A stretch of DNA of 64,000 nucleotides from Deltaproteobacteria bacterium (GTDB lineage: Bacteria > Desulfobacterota > Desulfomonilia > UBA1062), in contig JAHDQN010000008.1 in assembly GCA_018433775.1 (NCBI GenBank), positions 1-64,000 on the forward strand, given 5' to 3'. Numbering within the stretch: the stretch's first letter is position 1; each line of letters begins with the position of its first letter. Shown piece after piece: positions 50,859 through 61,545 of this stretch. Both the position numbers and the translations under genes were made by a program. The notes below the pieces were generated by a model. The model made no database searches. It saw only the letters and a program-made list of their open reading frames with translations, and was not told the DNA's origin.

Positions 50859-53639
50859 TCACGTCTCCAGGTGCCTCCTGAGAAACCTTCCGGTATGGGA
50901 CGCTTCGCAGCGGACCACCTCTTCGGGTGTGCCGGTGACCACGATCCGTCCGCCCTCGTACCCGCCTTCGGGTCCCAGATCGATGAGGTGGTCTGACGAC
51001 TTGATGATGTCCATGTTGTGCTCGATGACCAGGACCGTGTTGCCCTGGTCCACCAGGTGGTGCAGCACCTTGAGCAGCTTGCTGATGTCGTCGAAGTGCA
51101 GCCCGGTGGTGGGCTCGTCCAGGATGTAGAGCGTCCTTCCGGTGGAGCGCTTGGAGAGCTCCCGGGCGAGCTTGGTGCGCTGCGCCTCGCCTCCGGAGAG
51201 CGTGGTGGCGCTCTGGCCGAGCCTGATGTAGTCCATGCCCACGTCGATGAGTGTCTGGAGCTTCCTCCGGATAGAGGGCACGGCCTCGAACAGGTCGAAC
51301 GCCTGCCGCACGCTCATACCCAGCACGTCGGCGATCGAGTGACCCTTGTACCTGATCTCCAGGGTCTCGTCATTGAAGCGCCTGCCCTGGCACTGGTCGC
51401 ACACCACGTACACGTCGGGCAGGAAGTGCATGGCGATCTTGATCAGGCCGTCGCCCTGGCACGCCTCGCACCTGCCGCCCTTGACGTTGAAGCTGAACCT
51501 CCCCGGCTTGTAGCCCCGAACCTTGGCGTCGGGAAGCAGGGTGAAGAGCTCCCTGATCAGGGTGAACACCCCGGTATAGGTGGCGGGGTTCGACCGCGGG
51601 GTCCGGCCGATGGGGCTCTGGTCCACGTTGATGACCCGGTCGATGAGCTCGATACCCTCGATGGACCCCACGTGGTTCGGCAGGTTCCGCGAGCCTGTCA
51701 GTGCCCTGGTCAGGTAGGGGTAGAGGGTGTCGATGACGAGGCTCGACTTGCCCGATCCGGACACGCCGGTCACGCAGGTGAAGAGCCCGATGGGTATCTC
51801 GACGTCCACGTTTTTCAGATTGTTGGCCCGGGCGCCCCTGACAGCAATACTCCCCCTGCCCGGACTCTTTCGCTTCTGCGCGTCGTGGACCGTGAGCTTG
51901 CCCGAGAGATAGCGGCCGGTGAGCGAGGTATCGGAGACCACGAGCTCGCCGGGTGTGCCCTGGAAGATGATCTCCCCGCCCTTCTCGCCCGCTCCCGGGC
52001 CCATGTCGATCACGTAATCGGACGCGCGGATCGTGTCTTCGTCGTGCTCCACCACGATGAGCGTGTTGCCCAGGTCCCTCAGGTGGAGCAGGGTGTTGAT
52101 GAGGCGGTCGTTGTCCCGCTGGTGCAGGCCGATGGTGGGCTCGTCGAGGATGTACATGACACCCATGAGCGCCGAGCCGATCTGGGTCGCCAGTCTGATC
52201 CGCTGCGACTCGCCCGAGGAGAGCGTGCCGGCCGTGCGGGAGAGCGCGAGGTATCCGATGCCCACCGAGGAGAGGAATCCGAGGCGGTCCCTGATCTCCT
52301 TGATGAGCCTGCCCGCGATCTCCTCGTTCTTGGGGCTTAAGCGCAGGTTGTCGAAGAACTCCAGCAGGCAGTCCACGCTCGTCTCCGTGAGCTCCTGGAT
52401 GTTCTTCCCGGCCACGCGCACGTGGAGCATCTCCTTCTTGAGGCGGGCGCCTCCGCACTCGGGGCAGGACTTGTTGCTGAGAAAGCGCGAGATATCGTTC
52501 CTGATCTCGCCGTTCTCGGTCTCGGCGAGCTTCCGGCGCAGGTTCGGGATCACGCCCTCGTAGGGGTAGCCGTAGGGCCCCCGGACGTGGTCCCCGTAGA
52601 GGATGGCGTGTTTCACATCCTCGTCGAGGTCCTTGAAGGGCGTGTTCGGGTCGAAGCCGAGCGCCCTGGCCAGATGCCTGATGAGCCGGGTGGCGAACCT
52701 CCCCGGGGTCGATCCCCAGGGCAGGACCGCGCCCTGCATGAGCGAGAGCTCGGGGTTGGGCACCACCAGGTCCGGGTCGATCTCCAGGAGCACACCCAGG
52801 CCCGTGCAGTGGCTGCACGCGCCGTGGGGGTTGTTGAACGAGAACATCCGGGGCGAGATCTCCGGGTACGAAACACTGCACACCGGGCACCCGTAGTGCT
52901 CGGAGTACACGGTCTCCCTGCCCTTGTCGTCGCCGATCTTCAGGATGCCCCCGGAGAGCCTGCACGCGATCTCGATGGAGTCCACGAGCCGCTGCGACAC
53001 GCCTTCCTTGACTACGAGCCGGTCCACCACCACGTCGATCGAGTGCTTCTTCTTCTTGTCGAGTTTGGGGACCTCCTCGATGTCGTACACCTCGCCGTCG
53101 ATGCGCACCCGCACGAACCCGTCCTTTGCCAGGCCTTCGAAGAGCTTGGTATACTCGCCCTTGCGTCCGGTGATCACCGGCGCGTAGATGATGACCTTTG
53201 ACCCCTGCTCCAGGCCGAGGACGGCCTGGGCCATCTGCTGGATGGTCATGGACTCGATCACCCGGCCGCACACCCAGCAATGCGGTGTGCCGACACGCGC
53301 AAAGAGCACACGGAGATAATCGTAGATCTCGGTGACCGTTCCCACAGTGGACCGGGGGTTGTTCGAGGTGGTTTTCTGCTCGATGGCGATTGCCGGCGAG
53401 AGCCCCTCGATGGACTCGACCTGCGGCTTGGGCATCTGCTCGAGAAACTGCCGGGCATAGGCGCTCAGCGACTCCACGTACCTTCTCTGCCCCTCGGCAT
53501 AGAGCGTGTCAAATGCGAGCGACGACTTGCCTGAGCCCGAAACCCCGGTGACCACCACGAACCTGTTCCTGGGGATCTTCACGTCGATCCCTTTGAGATT
53601 GTGCTCGGATGCTCCTTTTATCTCGATGTAGTCCTTCAT
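50859..53639 (-). CDS. uvrA: Excinuclease ABC subunit A
   Basis: A 926-residue DNA damage recognition ATPase of nucleotide excision repair. It has two ATP-binding halves: [23 protein letters not shown] with signature [16 protein letters not shown], and [17 protein letters not shown] with [16 protein letters not shown]. Zinc fingers appear as CPVC...CSHC and CEAC...CDQC. Length is usual for the family and no frame problem is seen. It is a single gene in this window, with no uvrB or uvrC. Confidence 0.98.
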   Translation of the reverse strand: MKDYIEIKGASEHNLKGIDVKIPRNRFVVVTGVSGSGKSSLAFDTLYAEGQRRYVESLSAYARQFLEQMPKPQVESIEGLSPAIAIEQKTTSNNPRSTVGTVTEIYDYLRVLFARVGTPHCWVCGRVIESMTIQQMAQAVLGLEQGSKVIIYAPVITGRKGEYTKLFEGLAKDGFVRVRIDGEVYDIEEVPKLDKKKKHSIDVVVDRLVVKEGVSQRLVDSIEIACRLSGGILKIGDDKGRETVYSEHYGCPVCSVSYPEISPRMFSFNNPHGACSHCTGLGVLLEIDPDLVVPNPELSLMQGAVLPWGSTPGRFATRLIRHLARALGFDPNTPFKDLDEDVKHAILYGDHVRGPYGYPYEGVIPNLRRKLAETENGEIRNDISRFLSNKSCPECGGARLKKEMLHVRVAGKNIQELTETSVDCLLEFFDNLRLSPKNEEIAGRLIKEIRDRLGFLSSVGIGYLALSRTAGTLSSGESQRIRLATQIGSALMGVMYILDEPTIGLHQRDNDRLINTLLHLRDLGNTLIVVEHDEDTIRASDYVIDMGPGAGEKGGEIIFQGTPGELVVSDTSLTGRYLSGKLTVHDAQKRKSPGRGSIAVRGARANNLKNVDVEIPIGLFTCVTGVSGSGKSSLVIDTLYPYLTRALTGSRNLPNHVGSIEGIELIDRVINVDQSPIGRTPRSNPATYTGVFTLIRELFTLLPDAKVRGYKPGRFSFNVKGGRCEACQGDGLIKIAMHFLPDVYVVCDQCQGRRFNDETLEIRYKGHSIADVLGMSVRQAFDLFEAVPSIRRKLQTLIDVGMDYIRLGQSATTLSGGEAQRTKLARELSKRSTGRTLYILDEPTTGLHFDDISKLLKVLHHLVDQGNTVLVIEHNMDIIKSSDHLIDLGPEGGYEGGRIVVTGTPEEVVRCEASHTGRFLRRHLET

Positions 53640-53941
53640 GTTTTCCTTATCTGCAGAGGCAGGCCAAAGAATGCCAAAAGCCGGATCATGGCGGGAAGGT
53701 GGAATCCCATATCGAGTTCAAATCCGTGTGCCGTGCTCTCGCGACGAATGTGCGCGTAAAGGGCCGTATCCGGTGCTTCCATGCAATGGTCTGTTAAGGA
53801 CCGTGTATCCTTCTCCTGCTGTCTGGTGCCTGTTCACTCAACGTTTCTTCTGCGATCTTTTCCGATTTATTTTTTAAGATGAATCCTCGTCAGAAGGGAT
53901 TCACCCTGTCATCCGGGCATGTGTTCCTTAAGCTGGCCGCC
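53640..53941. other. 302-bp intergenic region upstream of uvrA
   Basis: It should contain the uvrA promoter, but I see no consensus LexA box (CTGTnnnnnnnnACAG) and no credible gene. A TTCAAATCC string at 53718 recalls a tRNA T-loop, but no cloverleaf can be drawn around it. Confidence 0.35.
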
Positions 53942-54781
53942 CTAGAGATAGATCCCGATGAAATACTCCGACATCATCTTCTTGAGCCAGTGATTGAACG
54001 CCTCGAGCTGGTATTTCTTCTGCAGCGTTGCCGTGATTTCGTGCTTCACCTCGCTCAGAGGCTTCTCTCTGTGCACGCCCCGTTCGACGAGCTGGTAGAG
54101 AGCCAGGTAGCCGTTCATAGAAAGAGGCCCTACGATGTCCCCAGGCTCCGCGGTGCTCAGTGCCCCCGACACCTCTTCGGAGAGGTCGGCTGCAGCGACC
54201 CACCCGATATCGGCGCCCCCTGAGGCCATAACATCGGAATACTGCTCAGCCGCCTCGGCGAAAGGCAGGCCGGCGTCCAGCTCGGCACGCGCCCTGGCCG
54301 CTTTCGCCTCGTCCCCCCTGATGAGGATCTGGTTGAGGTGCACCGATTCCTTGCCGCGATACTGCTCCTGGGTTTCGTAATAGTTCCTGACCATGTTCTC
54401 GGTCACCACGACGCGCGAGCGCACCATCATGTCCATGAGCGCGGCCTTGCGGATATAGCTCTCGGCATCCTGGCGGCTCATGCCGGACTTTTTGGCGAAG
54501 TCTTCCGCCTCGTCGTCTCCCACCGGAGGAAGACCGAGCGAGTCGTAGATCTTCTTGACCACGATATCCTCGACCATGAGCTCCAGGACCTGGCGCTCGA
54601 CATTCTTGTCGTCCTCAGGCGCGCCGAGCACTTCCATCCGCTCCTGAAGGTCGGATACCATGATGATCGTGTCGTCCACCACCGCCACGATCCCGTCTAT
54701 CATTTCAGCCCGGGCCCGGCTTCCGGCGATCATCACCAGGACCAGACAAAACAGCACGCTAACCGCTGATTGAAACCTCAT
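53942..54781 (-). CDS. SurA-like periplasmic peptidyl-prolyl isomerase
   Basis: A 279-residue exported foldase. Signal peptide is about residues 1-24 (SVLFCLVLVMIAGSRARA). The SurA N-terminal chaperone region begins EMIDGIVAVVDDTIIMVSDL and a parvulin-type PPIase domain covers about 145-245 (SVHLNQILI...DIGWVAAADLSEEVSGAL). The ATG at 54781 is favoured because GGAG lies 8 bases upstream; a GTG three codons earlier is too close to the site. It overlaps the upstream PpiC lipoprotein gene and is the last gene of the tilS-mfd-PPIase operon. Confidence 0.87.
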   Translation of the reverse strand: MRFQSAVSVLFCLVLVMIAGSRARAEMIDGIVAVVDDTIIMVSDLQERMEVLGAPEDDKNVERQVLELMVEDIVVKKIYDSLGLPPVGDDEAEDFAKKSGMSRQDAESYIRKAALMDMMVRSRVVVTENMVRNYYETQEQYRGKESVHLNQILIRGDEAKAARARAELDAGLPFAEAAEQYSDVMASGGADIGWVAAADLSEEVSGALSTAEPGDIVGPLSMNGYLALYQLVERGVHREKPLSEVKHEITATLQKKYQLEAFNHWLKKMMSEYFIGIYL

Positions 54782-55700
54782 TAATCCCACTCCAGTTTAC
54801 CTCTACCCGATATTCTTTCTTCAGATCCTCGATCCAGGTTGCATACTTCTTTTCAAAGGATTCTTCCACCAGTTTTTCCCGGATCTGGTCGGAAGCCTCG
54901 ATCAGGGAGAGCGTCCCCCCTTCGGTTTTGTTCGCCACATAGAAGATGTGATAGCCGCGCTGGGCCTTGATGATGTTCGAGTACCGCCTCGGCGGGATCG
55001 AGAACACCACCTCCTCCACATCCTTTGGCAGGTCTCCCTGTGCGAAGACCCCCATGAACCCGGAACCTTCCTCCACGCCTTCTGTTTCGCCGAACTCTCT
55101 GATTACCGCCTCGAGGGCCACGCCCGAGCGGAGCCTTTTCAGCGCCTCTTTCGCCTGATAGTTGTTCTTCATGAACACGTGATAGAGCTCTACCGTGGGC
55201 TCCAGCACGAACTCGTCGGTATGGGCCTCGTAGTACTGACGGATCTGTTCCGCGGTGACCACGATATCCTTGTGCACTTCCCGCTCGATGGTGCGCTTGA
55301 CGAGCGCCCTCTTCCGGATGAACTCGCGCATGTCGTCGATATTTCTGGACTCCTCGGTGAGAAGCCGGTCCAGATCTTCCCGCTCGATGCCTTCGAGCAG
55401 CCCTTTCATGGCGATATCGACCTCCTCGTCGCTCACCGTGATGAAGCCCTCACGGGCGTGCTGGAGCACGAGCTCCTCCTCGACGATGTTGTTCACAAAC
55501 ACGGGCTTCAGCGCCTCGAGCTGGTCTTCGGAGGCGATCATGGACTCTTCCGCGAAGTGGGCCATGCGCTCCTGGAAGCTCTGCCTGCTGATACACACGT
55601 CTCCGACCTGGATGAGGCATGTATTTTTCCGGTCACTGCACGCGCCGAGCACGATGCTAAACAACGCGACAGAGAATATCACGTATTTCATTCGATACAT
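54759..55700 (-). CDS. PpiC-type peptidyl-prolyl isomerase lipoprotein
   Basis: A 313-residue envelope foldase. The signal ends in lipobox VLGAC (about residue 20), so it is probably membrane anchored. A SurA-type N-terminal helical domain (30-160) is followed by a parvulin domain (about 165-275; ELYHVFMKNNYQAKEALKRL, GFMGVFAQGDLPKDVEEVVFSIPPRRYSNII). The gene overlaps the mfd end by 44 bases; the ATG nine bases later is an alternative. Together with the second PPIase gene it should serve outer membrane protein folding. Confidence 0.87.
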   Translation of the reverse strand: MYRMKYVIFSVALFSIVLGACSDRKNTCLIQVGDVCISRQSFQERMAHFAEESMIASEDQLEALKPVFVNNIVEEELVLQHAREGFITVSDEEVDIAMKGLLEGIEREDLDRLLTEESRNIDDMREFIRKRALVKRTIEREVHKDIVVTAEQIRQYYEAHTDEFVLEPTVELYHVFMKNNYQAKEALKRLRSGVALEAVIREFGETEGVEEGSGFMGVFAQGDLPKDVEEVVFSIPPRRYSNIIKAQRGYHIFYVANKTEGGTLSLIEASDQIREKLVEESFEKKYATWIEDLKKEYRVEVNWSGINEVSISG

Positions 55701-58700
55701 TTTCAGCCCCTATGGGAATCTCGGCGACACCCTGAGGATGGAGCCTGCCCTCTCTGGCGGTGATGATGTCGATCAGAATCCCCAGATTGATCATGCTATC
55801 ACGGCTCAGGTATAACCTCAAACGATTGTTTTGCCTCTCCAGCTTCTTGATGCGCATTTTCTTCATGCGATTCCTGATCTCGGCGATGGCGATCAGCTCC
55901 CTTACCGCCGCAGGAGGCTCGCCATAGAGATCGGAGATCTCGCTGAAGATATCGGGCAGCTCCTCAACGTCAGCGGAGAACAGGCGCTTGTACAGGCCAA
56001 GCCTCAGGTGCGGGTCCGGACAGTACTCCTCCGGGATGAAGGCGTCCAGGTGGATGTGGATCTCCGGGTCGATCTCCTGCACGGTCTCCTTGCCCTGGAG
56101 CTTGTCCACGGCCTCCTTGAGCATCTGCTGAAAGAGCTCGTAGCCGATGGCGGTCACGTGCCCCCATTGGGCCCTGCCCAGGATATCTCCCACGCCCCGG
56201 ATCTCCATGTCGCGCAGCGCCATCTGAAACCCTGCTCCCAGCGACTCGTATTCCTTGATGGCTGCCAGGCGCTTTCTGGCGTCCCTGGTGATTTGGCCCA
56301 TGGCCGGGGTGAGCAGCAGGGCGGTTCCCCTGGCCTTCGACCTGCCGACCCTGCCGCGGAGCTGATAGAGATCGGCCAGGCCGAACTTGTCGGCCCGGTT
56401 GATCACGATGGTGTTGGCAGAGGGGATGTCGATGCCCGAGCTGATGATGGCCGAGGTGACCAGCACGTTCACCGATCGGTTCAGGAATCTTGTCATGATC
56501 TTCTCCAGCTGGGGCCGCGACATCTGCCCGTGGGCGACCCCCACGCGCGCCAGGGGGACCAGACCGCCGATGCGCCGGGCCATGGTCTCGATGGTCGAGA
56601 CCTGGTTGTGCACGAAGAACACCTGCCCGCCCCGCATGAGCTCGCGCGTGATCGCCTGCTGGATCTCCTCCTCGTCGAACCGGCTCACCGTGGTCTCTAT
56701 GGATTTTCTGTCCACGGGCGGGGTCTCGATGATGGAGAGGTCCCTGATTCCGGAGATCGCCATGTTCAGCGTCCGGGGTATGGGTGTGGCGGTGAGCGTG
56801 AGGATGTCCACCTCGGCCCGTTTCGCCTTGATCTTTTCTTTGTCCTTGACCCCGAAGCGGTGCTCCTCGTCCACAATGAGCAGGCCCAGGTCCTGGAACT
56901 TCACCTTGTCGGTCAGCAGGGTGTGGGTGCCGATGACGATATCGACCCCTCCCTTTTCCAGGGCTCGTATGGTCTCGGCATTCTGCAACGAGGTGGAGAA
57001 GCCGGAAATCCCTTCCACCCGGATGGGCCAGCGGAAGAGACGTTCCTTGAAGGTGTTCAGGTGCTGGCGGGCAAGGAGCGTGGTGGGCACGAGCACCGCG
57101 ACCTGTTTGCCGGACATGACCGCGACATACGCGGCCCTCAAGGCCACCTCGGTCTTGCCGTAGCCCACGTCCCCGCACACGAGCCGATCCATGGGCCGGG
57201 CGGAGGCCATGTCGGAGTACACGTCTTCGACCGCCTTGAGCTGATCCTCGGTCTCCTCGAACGGAAAGGTCTCCTCGAACTCCTCCACCACGGCCGGCGA
57301 CGCGTCGTAGCTGAAGCCGGAGCTGCTTTCCCTTTTTGCATAGATGCCCAGGAGCTCGTTCGCGAGCCTGGCGACCGACTCGCGCGCCTTGGCCTTGGCC
57401 TTGATCCACCGGGTGCCGCCCAGCCGGTCGATGACGAATACGTCGGTATCCCCAATGTAGCGCTGCAGGAGCGAGAGCTTGTAAACCGGTACGTAGAGCT
57501 TGTCTCCCCCCAGGTACTCCAACAGGACGAAGTCGCTCTTGAACCCGTCGAGCTCCAGGCGCACCATCCCGCGGAAGATCCCGATCCCGTTTTCCTGGTG
57601 CACCACCGCGTCCCCCACGTTGAGCTGGGTGAAGGGGTTGAGCACCGGGGCGCCCCCGGCGGCGGATTTTCTCCGGCGCTTGCGTGCTCCCATCGCCTCG
57701 TCCGCCGAGAGCACCGCTATCCCGACCTCGGGCAGCACGAAGCCGGAAGACAAAGAGCCCTGCACCAGAAACACCTTGCCTCCCCATCCGCATCGGGAGA
57801 ACAGGGACGGCCCGTATGCCTCGGCCGGGGCGAGCTCGCGGTTGGTGAGCGCATAGGCCAGACGCTCCATGAGCATCTCGTTGCCCGCGAACACGAACAC
57901 GTCCATCCCTTCTTCCCTCAGCGAAGCCGCGGCCTCCATAAGCCCATCGCTGGCCCTGCCTGCCGGGGACATGAGCGGGATGGTGCTGAACCGTACAGTC
58001 TCGCCATCCTCGACCAGGGAGGTGGATATGCGATTTCCCGGACTGCAGATCGCCGCGGCCACATCCTGAATCCCCGCCAGGACGGACTCGGGAGGCAGAT
58101 ATCCGCCCCGCCTGTCTCCCAGCCTCTCATAGGCATGGGCGTAACTGTCGGATATCTCATCGTACCAGTGCTGCAGTGTCGGGGCATCCGGGCCTGCGAT
58201 GACGGTGCCCGCGGGAAGATAATCGAACACGGTGGCGGGTTTTTCATAGAACAGCGGCAGGTACGACTCGATGCCCGGAGGAAGAATGCCCTGCTCTATG
58301 TCTGCGATGAGCTCGCCCATGGTCCCACTCTTCATCCTGCGCAGCCATGGGCGGGCGTTTTTGACGTGCGCCGTGTCCAGCAGCACCTCGCTGGTGGGAA
58401 GGATGGTGATGTCGTTCAGCTCCCTGCCCGAGCGCTGGGTGGCCAGGCGGAAGGATTTGATGGAGGTGATGGTATCGCCGAACAGGTCGATCCTCGCGGG
58501 ATCTTCCATGCCCGGGGAGAACACGTCCACCACAGATCCGCGCACGCTGAACTGCCCCACGTCGTCGATGAGGGCCTCGCGGGTGTAGCCCATGCGCACC
58601 AGGCGCTCTGCCAGCTCGTCGCGGTCGATGTCCTTCTCCGGGGCCAGATGGATCATCGAGCCGGCCAGGTCCCCTGCAGGCATGACGGGCGCAACTACGG

Positions 58701-59022
58701 AGTCAAAGGGCGCGATAAAGACCCCCGGGCCGCCGGTGAGCATCCGGTGAAGCAGGGAGATGCGCCTGGCCGTCACCTCGCGGGACGGGCTGTCGTCCTG
58801 GTACGGCCGCACGTCGAGATTCTGGTAGGCATGGACCAGCGACTCGTCGAGGAAGGCCGCCAGGTTCTCCTGGGCCTGGTACATCTCGTCGGTATTTTCC
58901 ACGATCCACAAGACGCTCTTCTGACCCTGACGAAATACCGAGGCGATTACCAGTGCCTGCAGGGAAAAGGGCAGCGCCCCCACCGAGCGAATGCGTGCAA
59001 GTTGTGTCTGAATGCTATCCAT
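55657..59022 (-). CDS. mfd: Transcription-repair coupling factor
   Basis: A 1121-residue ATPase that removes stalled RNA polymerase and recruits UvrA. It has a UvrB-like N-terminal part (1-480), the RNA polymerase interaction domain (around 500, VLLEYLGGDKLYVPVYKL), a RecG-like motor with Walker A CGDVGYGKTEVALRAAY, DEEH box (IVDEEHRFGV), TATPIPRTL and a QLRGRVGRS motif, then a C-terminal TRCF domain. It overlaps tilS by 8 bases. The near neighbour uvrA belongs to the same repair pathway. Confidence 0.98.
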   Translation of the reverse strand: MDSIQTQLARIRSVGALPFSLQALVIASVFRQGQKSVLWIVENTDEMYQAQENLAAFLDESLVHAYQNLDVRPYQDDSPSREVTARRISLLHRMLTGGPGVFIAPFDSVVAPVMPAGDLAGSMIHLAPEKDIDRDELAERLVRMGYTREALIDDVGQFSVRGSVVDVFSPGMEDPARIDLFGDTITSIKSFRLATQRSGRELNDITILPTSEVLLDTAHVKNARPWLRRMKSGTMGELIADIEQGILPPGIESYLPLFYEKPATVFDYLPAGTVIAGPDAPTLQHWYDEISDSYAHAYERLGDRRGGYLPPESVLAGIQDVAAAICSPGNRISTSLVEDGETVRFSTIPLMSPAGRASDGLMEAAASLREEGMDVFVFAGNEMLMERLAYALTNRELAPAEAYGPSLFSRCGWGGKVFLVQGSLSSGFVLPEVGIAVLSADEAMGARKRRRKSAAGGAPVLNPFTQLNVGDAVVHQENGIGIFRGMVRLELDGFKSDFVLLEYLGGDKLYVPVYKLSLLQRYIGDTDVFVIDRLGGTRWIKAKAKARESVARLANELLGIYAKRESSSGFSYDASPAVVEEFEETFPFEETEDQLKAVEDVYSDMASARPMDRLVCGDVGYGKTEVALRAAYVAVMSGKQVAVLVPTTLLARQHLNTFKERLFRWPIRVEGISGFSTSLQNAETIRALEKGGVDIVIGTHTLLTDKVKFQDLGLLIVDEEHRFGVKDKEKIKAKRAEVDILTLTATPIPRTLNMAISGIRDLSIIETPPVDRKSIETTVSRFDEEEIQQAITRELMRGGQVFFVHNQVSTIETMARRIGGLVPLARVGVAHGQMSRPQLEKIMTRFLNRSVNVLVTSAIISSGIDIPSANTIVINRADKFGLADLYQLRGRVGRSKARGTALLLTPAMGQITRDARKRLAAIKEYESLGAGFQMALRDMEIRGVGDILGRAQWGHVTAIGYELFQQMLKEAVDKLQGKETVQEIDPEIHIHLDAFIPEEYCPDPHLRLGLYKRLFSADVEELPDIFSEISDLYGEPPAAVRELIAIAEIRNRMKKMRIKKLERQNNRLRLYLSRDSMINLGILIDIITAREGRLHPQGVAEIPIGAENVSNEIRDILCRVV

Positions 59023-60295
59023 GACTGGGAAATTCCGTTCTCAGACCCGCTTCGGGCCATGCATCGCGCACCCCGGGCAGGGAGACGACCCTCCCGCCCG
59101 AGACCAGAACGGGCCAGAAGGGACGCAGGGCTCTGGCCACGCAGCTCTCGGCCAGGATCCTCACCGCGCGTTCATTGCCGATCCGGTCGCCCGGGAGCAG
59201 GGACCTGAGCTTCAGCCCCTGAAACCCGCAATCATGTGCCCGTATAAAGGCCGGCTTCCCCAAGGGCTCGATCATCCAGGACCCGGGCGAATCGACGGAT
59301 AGCTCGTAAAACGGCCCCCGGCCTGCACGGCAGAAGGTGATACTCCCGCCGTCGCGCTGCGCCCGGATGCGTCTCTTCACCGTGTGCGCGTGCTTATCGC
59401 TCCCGATGACCTCCATGATTCCGTCAACCTGCGATGCATCGATTCCCCTGGGCTCGCCGAGCATGTCCGAGAGCACCCTGATCACCATGCGCTGAACCAC
59501 GGGACGGGGGGCATCCACGATATCACGGAGCCGGTACATCCGCACGATGCCCCAGTCGTGCTCGCACGCCGCTTTTTGCAGGGCCTCCGCCAGATCCTCG
59601 ACCAGCTTCCCCTCGCTTCTCGCGATGCCGGCCAGACGACAGACCGATCCGGTCACCGAAGGGTTGATCTTTTTCATGGCAGGAACGAGCTCGTGGCGAA
59701 TCAGGTTTCTGGCGAGCTTCACATCACGGTTCGTGGCATCCTCCACGAAAGCCACCCCCCGCTCCGCCGAATAGGCCTCCACCTGCTCCCGGCTGAACCC
59801 CAGGAGGGGGCGGATCAGATTCCACCGGTTCCGGAGATCCATACCTCCCAGGCCCCGCACCCCGCTCCCCCGGATGAACCGGTAGATCACGGTCTCGGCC
59901 TGATCGTCCATGGTATGGCCCGTGGCCGCGAAGCCGTACCCGTGATCCGCCATACATGCGCGGACGGCCTCATAGCGCATCTGCCTGGCTGTTTCCTCCA
60001 GATTTGGGGTAACCGGTCCGAGAGAGAGCCGTCGGACATGGCAGGCGATCCCGAGCTCCCGGCAACAATCCTCCACGAAGCGGGCGTCCGCATGTGAGGA
60101 CTCGCCCCTGATTCCGTGATCCACGTGCACGACCCCCAGCCGCAGGCGCATAGGTCCTGCGGCGTGAACGAGCAGGTCCAGAAGCACCATGGAATCGACC
60201 CCGCCCGAGCAGCAGGCGAGAACCGAATCTCCCTCCCTGACCGCGCACGGGCCGGTGAGTGTTTTCACGAAGGAATCGAGCATGGTGATGTTCAT
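59015..60295 (-). CDS. tilS: tRNA(Ile)-lysidine synthase
   Basis: A 426-residue PP-loop enzyme that makes lysidine at C34 of tRNA-Ile(CAU). The PP-loop is CCSGGVDSMVLLDLL near residue 28-42; HVDHGIRGESSHAD, ATGHTMDDQAETVIYRFIRGSG and the RPLLGFSREQVEAY block follow. The C-terminal TilS domain begins at about 350 (LRSLLPGDRIG). It opens the operon with mfd and two PPIases. AGAGGT precedes the ATG. Confidence 0.96.
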   Translation of the reverse strand: MNITMLDSFVKTLTGPCAVREGDSVLACCSGGVDSMVLLDLLVHAAGPMRLRLGVVHVDHGIRGESSHADARFVEDCCRELGIACHVRRLSLGPVTPNLEETARQMRYEAVRACMADHGYGFAATGHTMDDQAETVIYRFIRGSGVRGLGGMDLRNRWNLIRPLLGFSREQVEAYSAERGVAFVEDATNRDVKLARNLIRHELVPAMKKINPSVTGSVCRLAGIARSEGKLVEDLAEALQKAACEHDWGIVRMYRLRDIVDAPRPVVQRMVIRVLSDMLGEPRGIDASQVDGIMEVIGSDKHAHTVKRRIRAQRDGGSITFCRAGRGPFYELSVDSPGSWMIEPLGKPAFIRAHDCGFQGLKLRSLLPGDRIGNERAVRILAESCVARALRPFWPVLVSGGRVVSLPGVRDAWPEAGLRTEFPSHG

Positions 60296-60699
60296 TAATA
60301 CCTCTGAACACCGTGGTCAAGGGAGAGATACCGGCGATCTTTCCGTGGCGGGAACGAGCCTGAGATTCAGCATGAAAACGTTGCCGATGCATTCAGAAAC
60401 CACTGAGTGTCTTGCTCATCAGGCACGTGATCCTTTCTGCCCGTGCAGATGGAACAACAGGATTCTTCCCCTCTGACATGTCTGCCCGCCGACCTCTCAT
60501 CCATCCCGAACTCGTATGCAAAAGACTCCTTACCCCCTTGAGATACATGCTGCATATATTATTATTTACGATTATAATTGAATGCTCTGAGAATATCCCC
60601 TGGGGCTCCCATCTTGACTTGTTTCACTTTCCGCCGCCTTCGGGGTGCAATCCCGATAGGTGACTTTCCTGAAGAATCCATGCGCAGGAGGTTTGAACC
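60296..60699. other. 404-bp intergenic region between tilS and the secreted protein gene
   Basis: Divergent promoters must lie here. I find no open frame with coding character and no strong repeat. An A+T-rich run at 60545-60585 may be promoter sequence for the plus-strand gene. Confidence 0.35.
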
Positions 60700-61407
60700 A
60701 TGTTCTTAAGATTCTGGCTCATTCTCGGGATAAGTGTACTGATCCAACTGGTCCCGGTTGAATGCCACACTGCAAATCTTCTTCTGGGCGAGAACTTCGA
60801 CAGCCAGGTCCTGGACGGCAGAGTCTCGATCATCGGCCACAACTGGGCGGTTCTCGCTCCTGGACAGTATCATCTGGATGCGGTGGGGAGAGGCGGCACC
60901 GGCCATTGCCTCACCTCGGGCACCGTCAACGAGGCCTATCTGTACTGGAGAAACCCGGTGCCCGGCTCCTGGCCCAGTGATGAGCTGTACGTGTCGTTCT
61001 GGATGCGGTATCCGAAGTTCATCACCACCGAGCCCGTCAACGAAAACATCAAGATATTCTACCCCCGCTGGGACGGCCTGAACAGCTATGTCCACTACTC
61101 GCTGACGCAGCCGGACATCGTGTATTACTCGGCCATGGCCCAGGGTTCCATGGTTGCAGCGGGCAGATGGCTGACCTGCCCGAACATGACCAACGGGAAA
61201 TGGCACTCCTACCAGTACTATGTCAACTTTTCCCAGGGCATCAGCAGGTTCTGGTACGACGGGTCCCTGATACTCGACGACGCCTACGGTCCGGGGAAAT
61301 GGACGAACAGCGTCTACTCCATCTCAATACCCTCGATCGATGCCGAGGATCCCGGAGTGTTTTCCCGGCAGATAGATGAGATCGAGGTGTGGGACGGCCT
61401 GCCGTGA
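60700..61407 (+). CDS. Secreted jelly-roll protein, lectin or polysaccharide-lyase like
   Basis: A 235-residue exported protein. Signal peptide is about residues 1-24 (ILGISVLIQLVPVECHTA). The mature part is rich in beta strands and aromatic residues: LYVSFWMRYPKFITTEPVNENIKIFYPRWDG, GKWHSYQYYVNFSQGISRFWYDG and ending RQIDEIEVWDGLP. The FWYDG...DEIEVWDG pattern is common in concanavalin A-like/LamG or polysaccharide lyase folds. I cannot name the family or substrate. AGGAGGT precedes the ATG. It is convergent with the repeat protein gene. Confidence 0.78.
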   Translation: MFLRFWLILGISVLIQLVPVECHTANLLLGENFDSQVLDGRVSIIGHNWAVLAPGQYHLDAVGRGGTGHCLTSGTVNEAYLYWRNPVPGSWPSDELYVSFWMRYPKFITTEPVNENIKIFYPRWDGLNSYVHYSLTQPDIVYYSAMAQGSMVAAGRWLTCPNMTNGKWHSYQYYVNFSQGISRFWYDGSLILDDAYGPGKWTNSVYSISIPSIDAEDPGVFSRQIDEIEVWDGLP

Positions 61408-61545
61408 ACAGGGCGACACTGATCGCAGGAAGACGGGTGGCCCCGGTCCGCTGATGGCGTTCCCGGTCCTCTGCTGCGGGGAGATCGTCTCCCTCTTCGG
61501 CCGGAACCGCGGTCAAGGGACCCCGGGCTCCCGGATACAGGGGTA

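Noticed and set aside
53716..53730. TTCAAATCC string resembling a tRNA T-loop
   Set aside because: No acceptor, D or anticodon stems can be drawn around it.
55831..59208. 1125-codon plus-strand open frame opposite mfd
   Set aside because: It is a GC-rich antisense shadow of mfd, His/Gly/Val/Asp heavy, with no recognisable domain.
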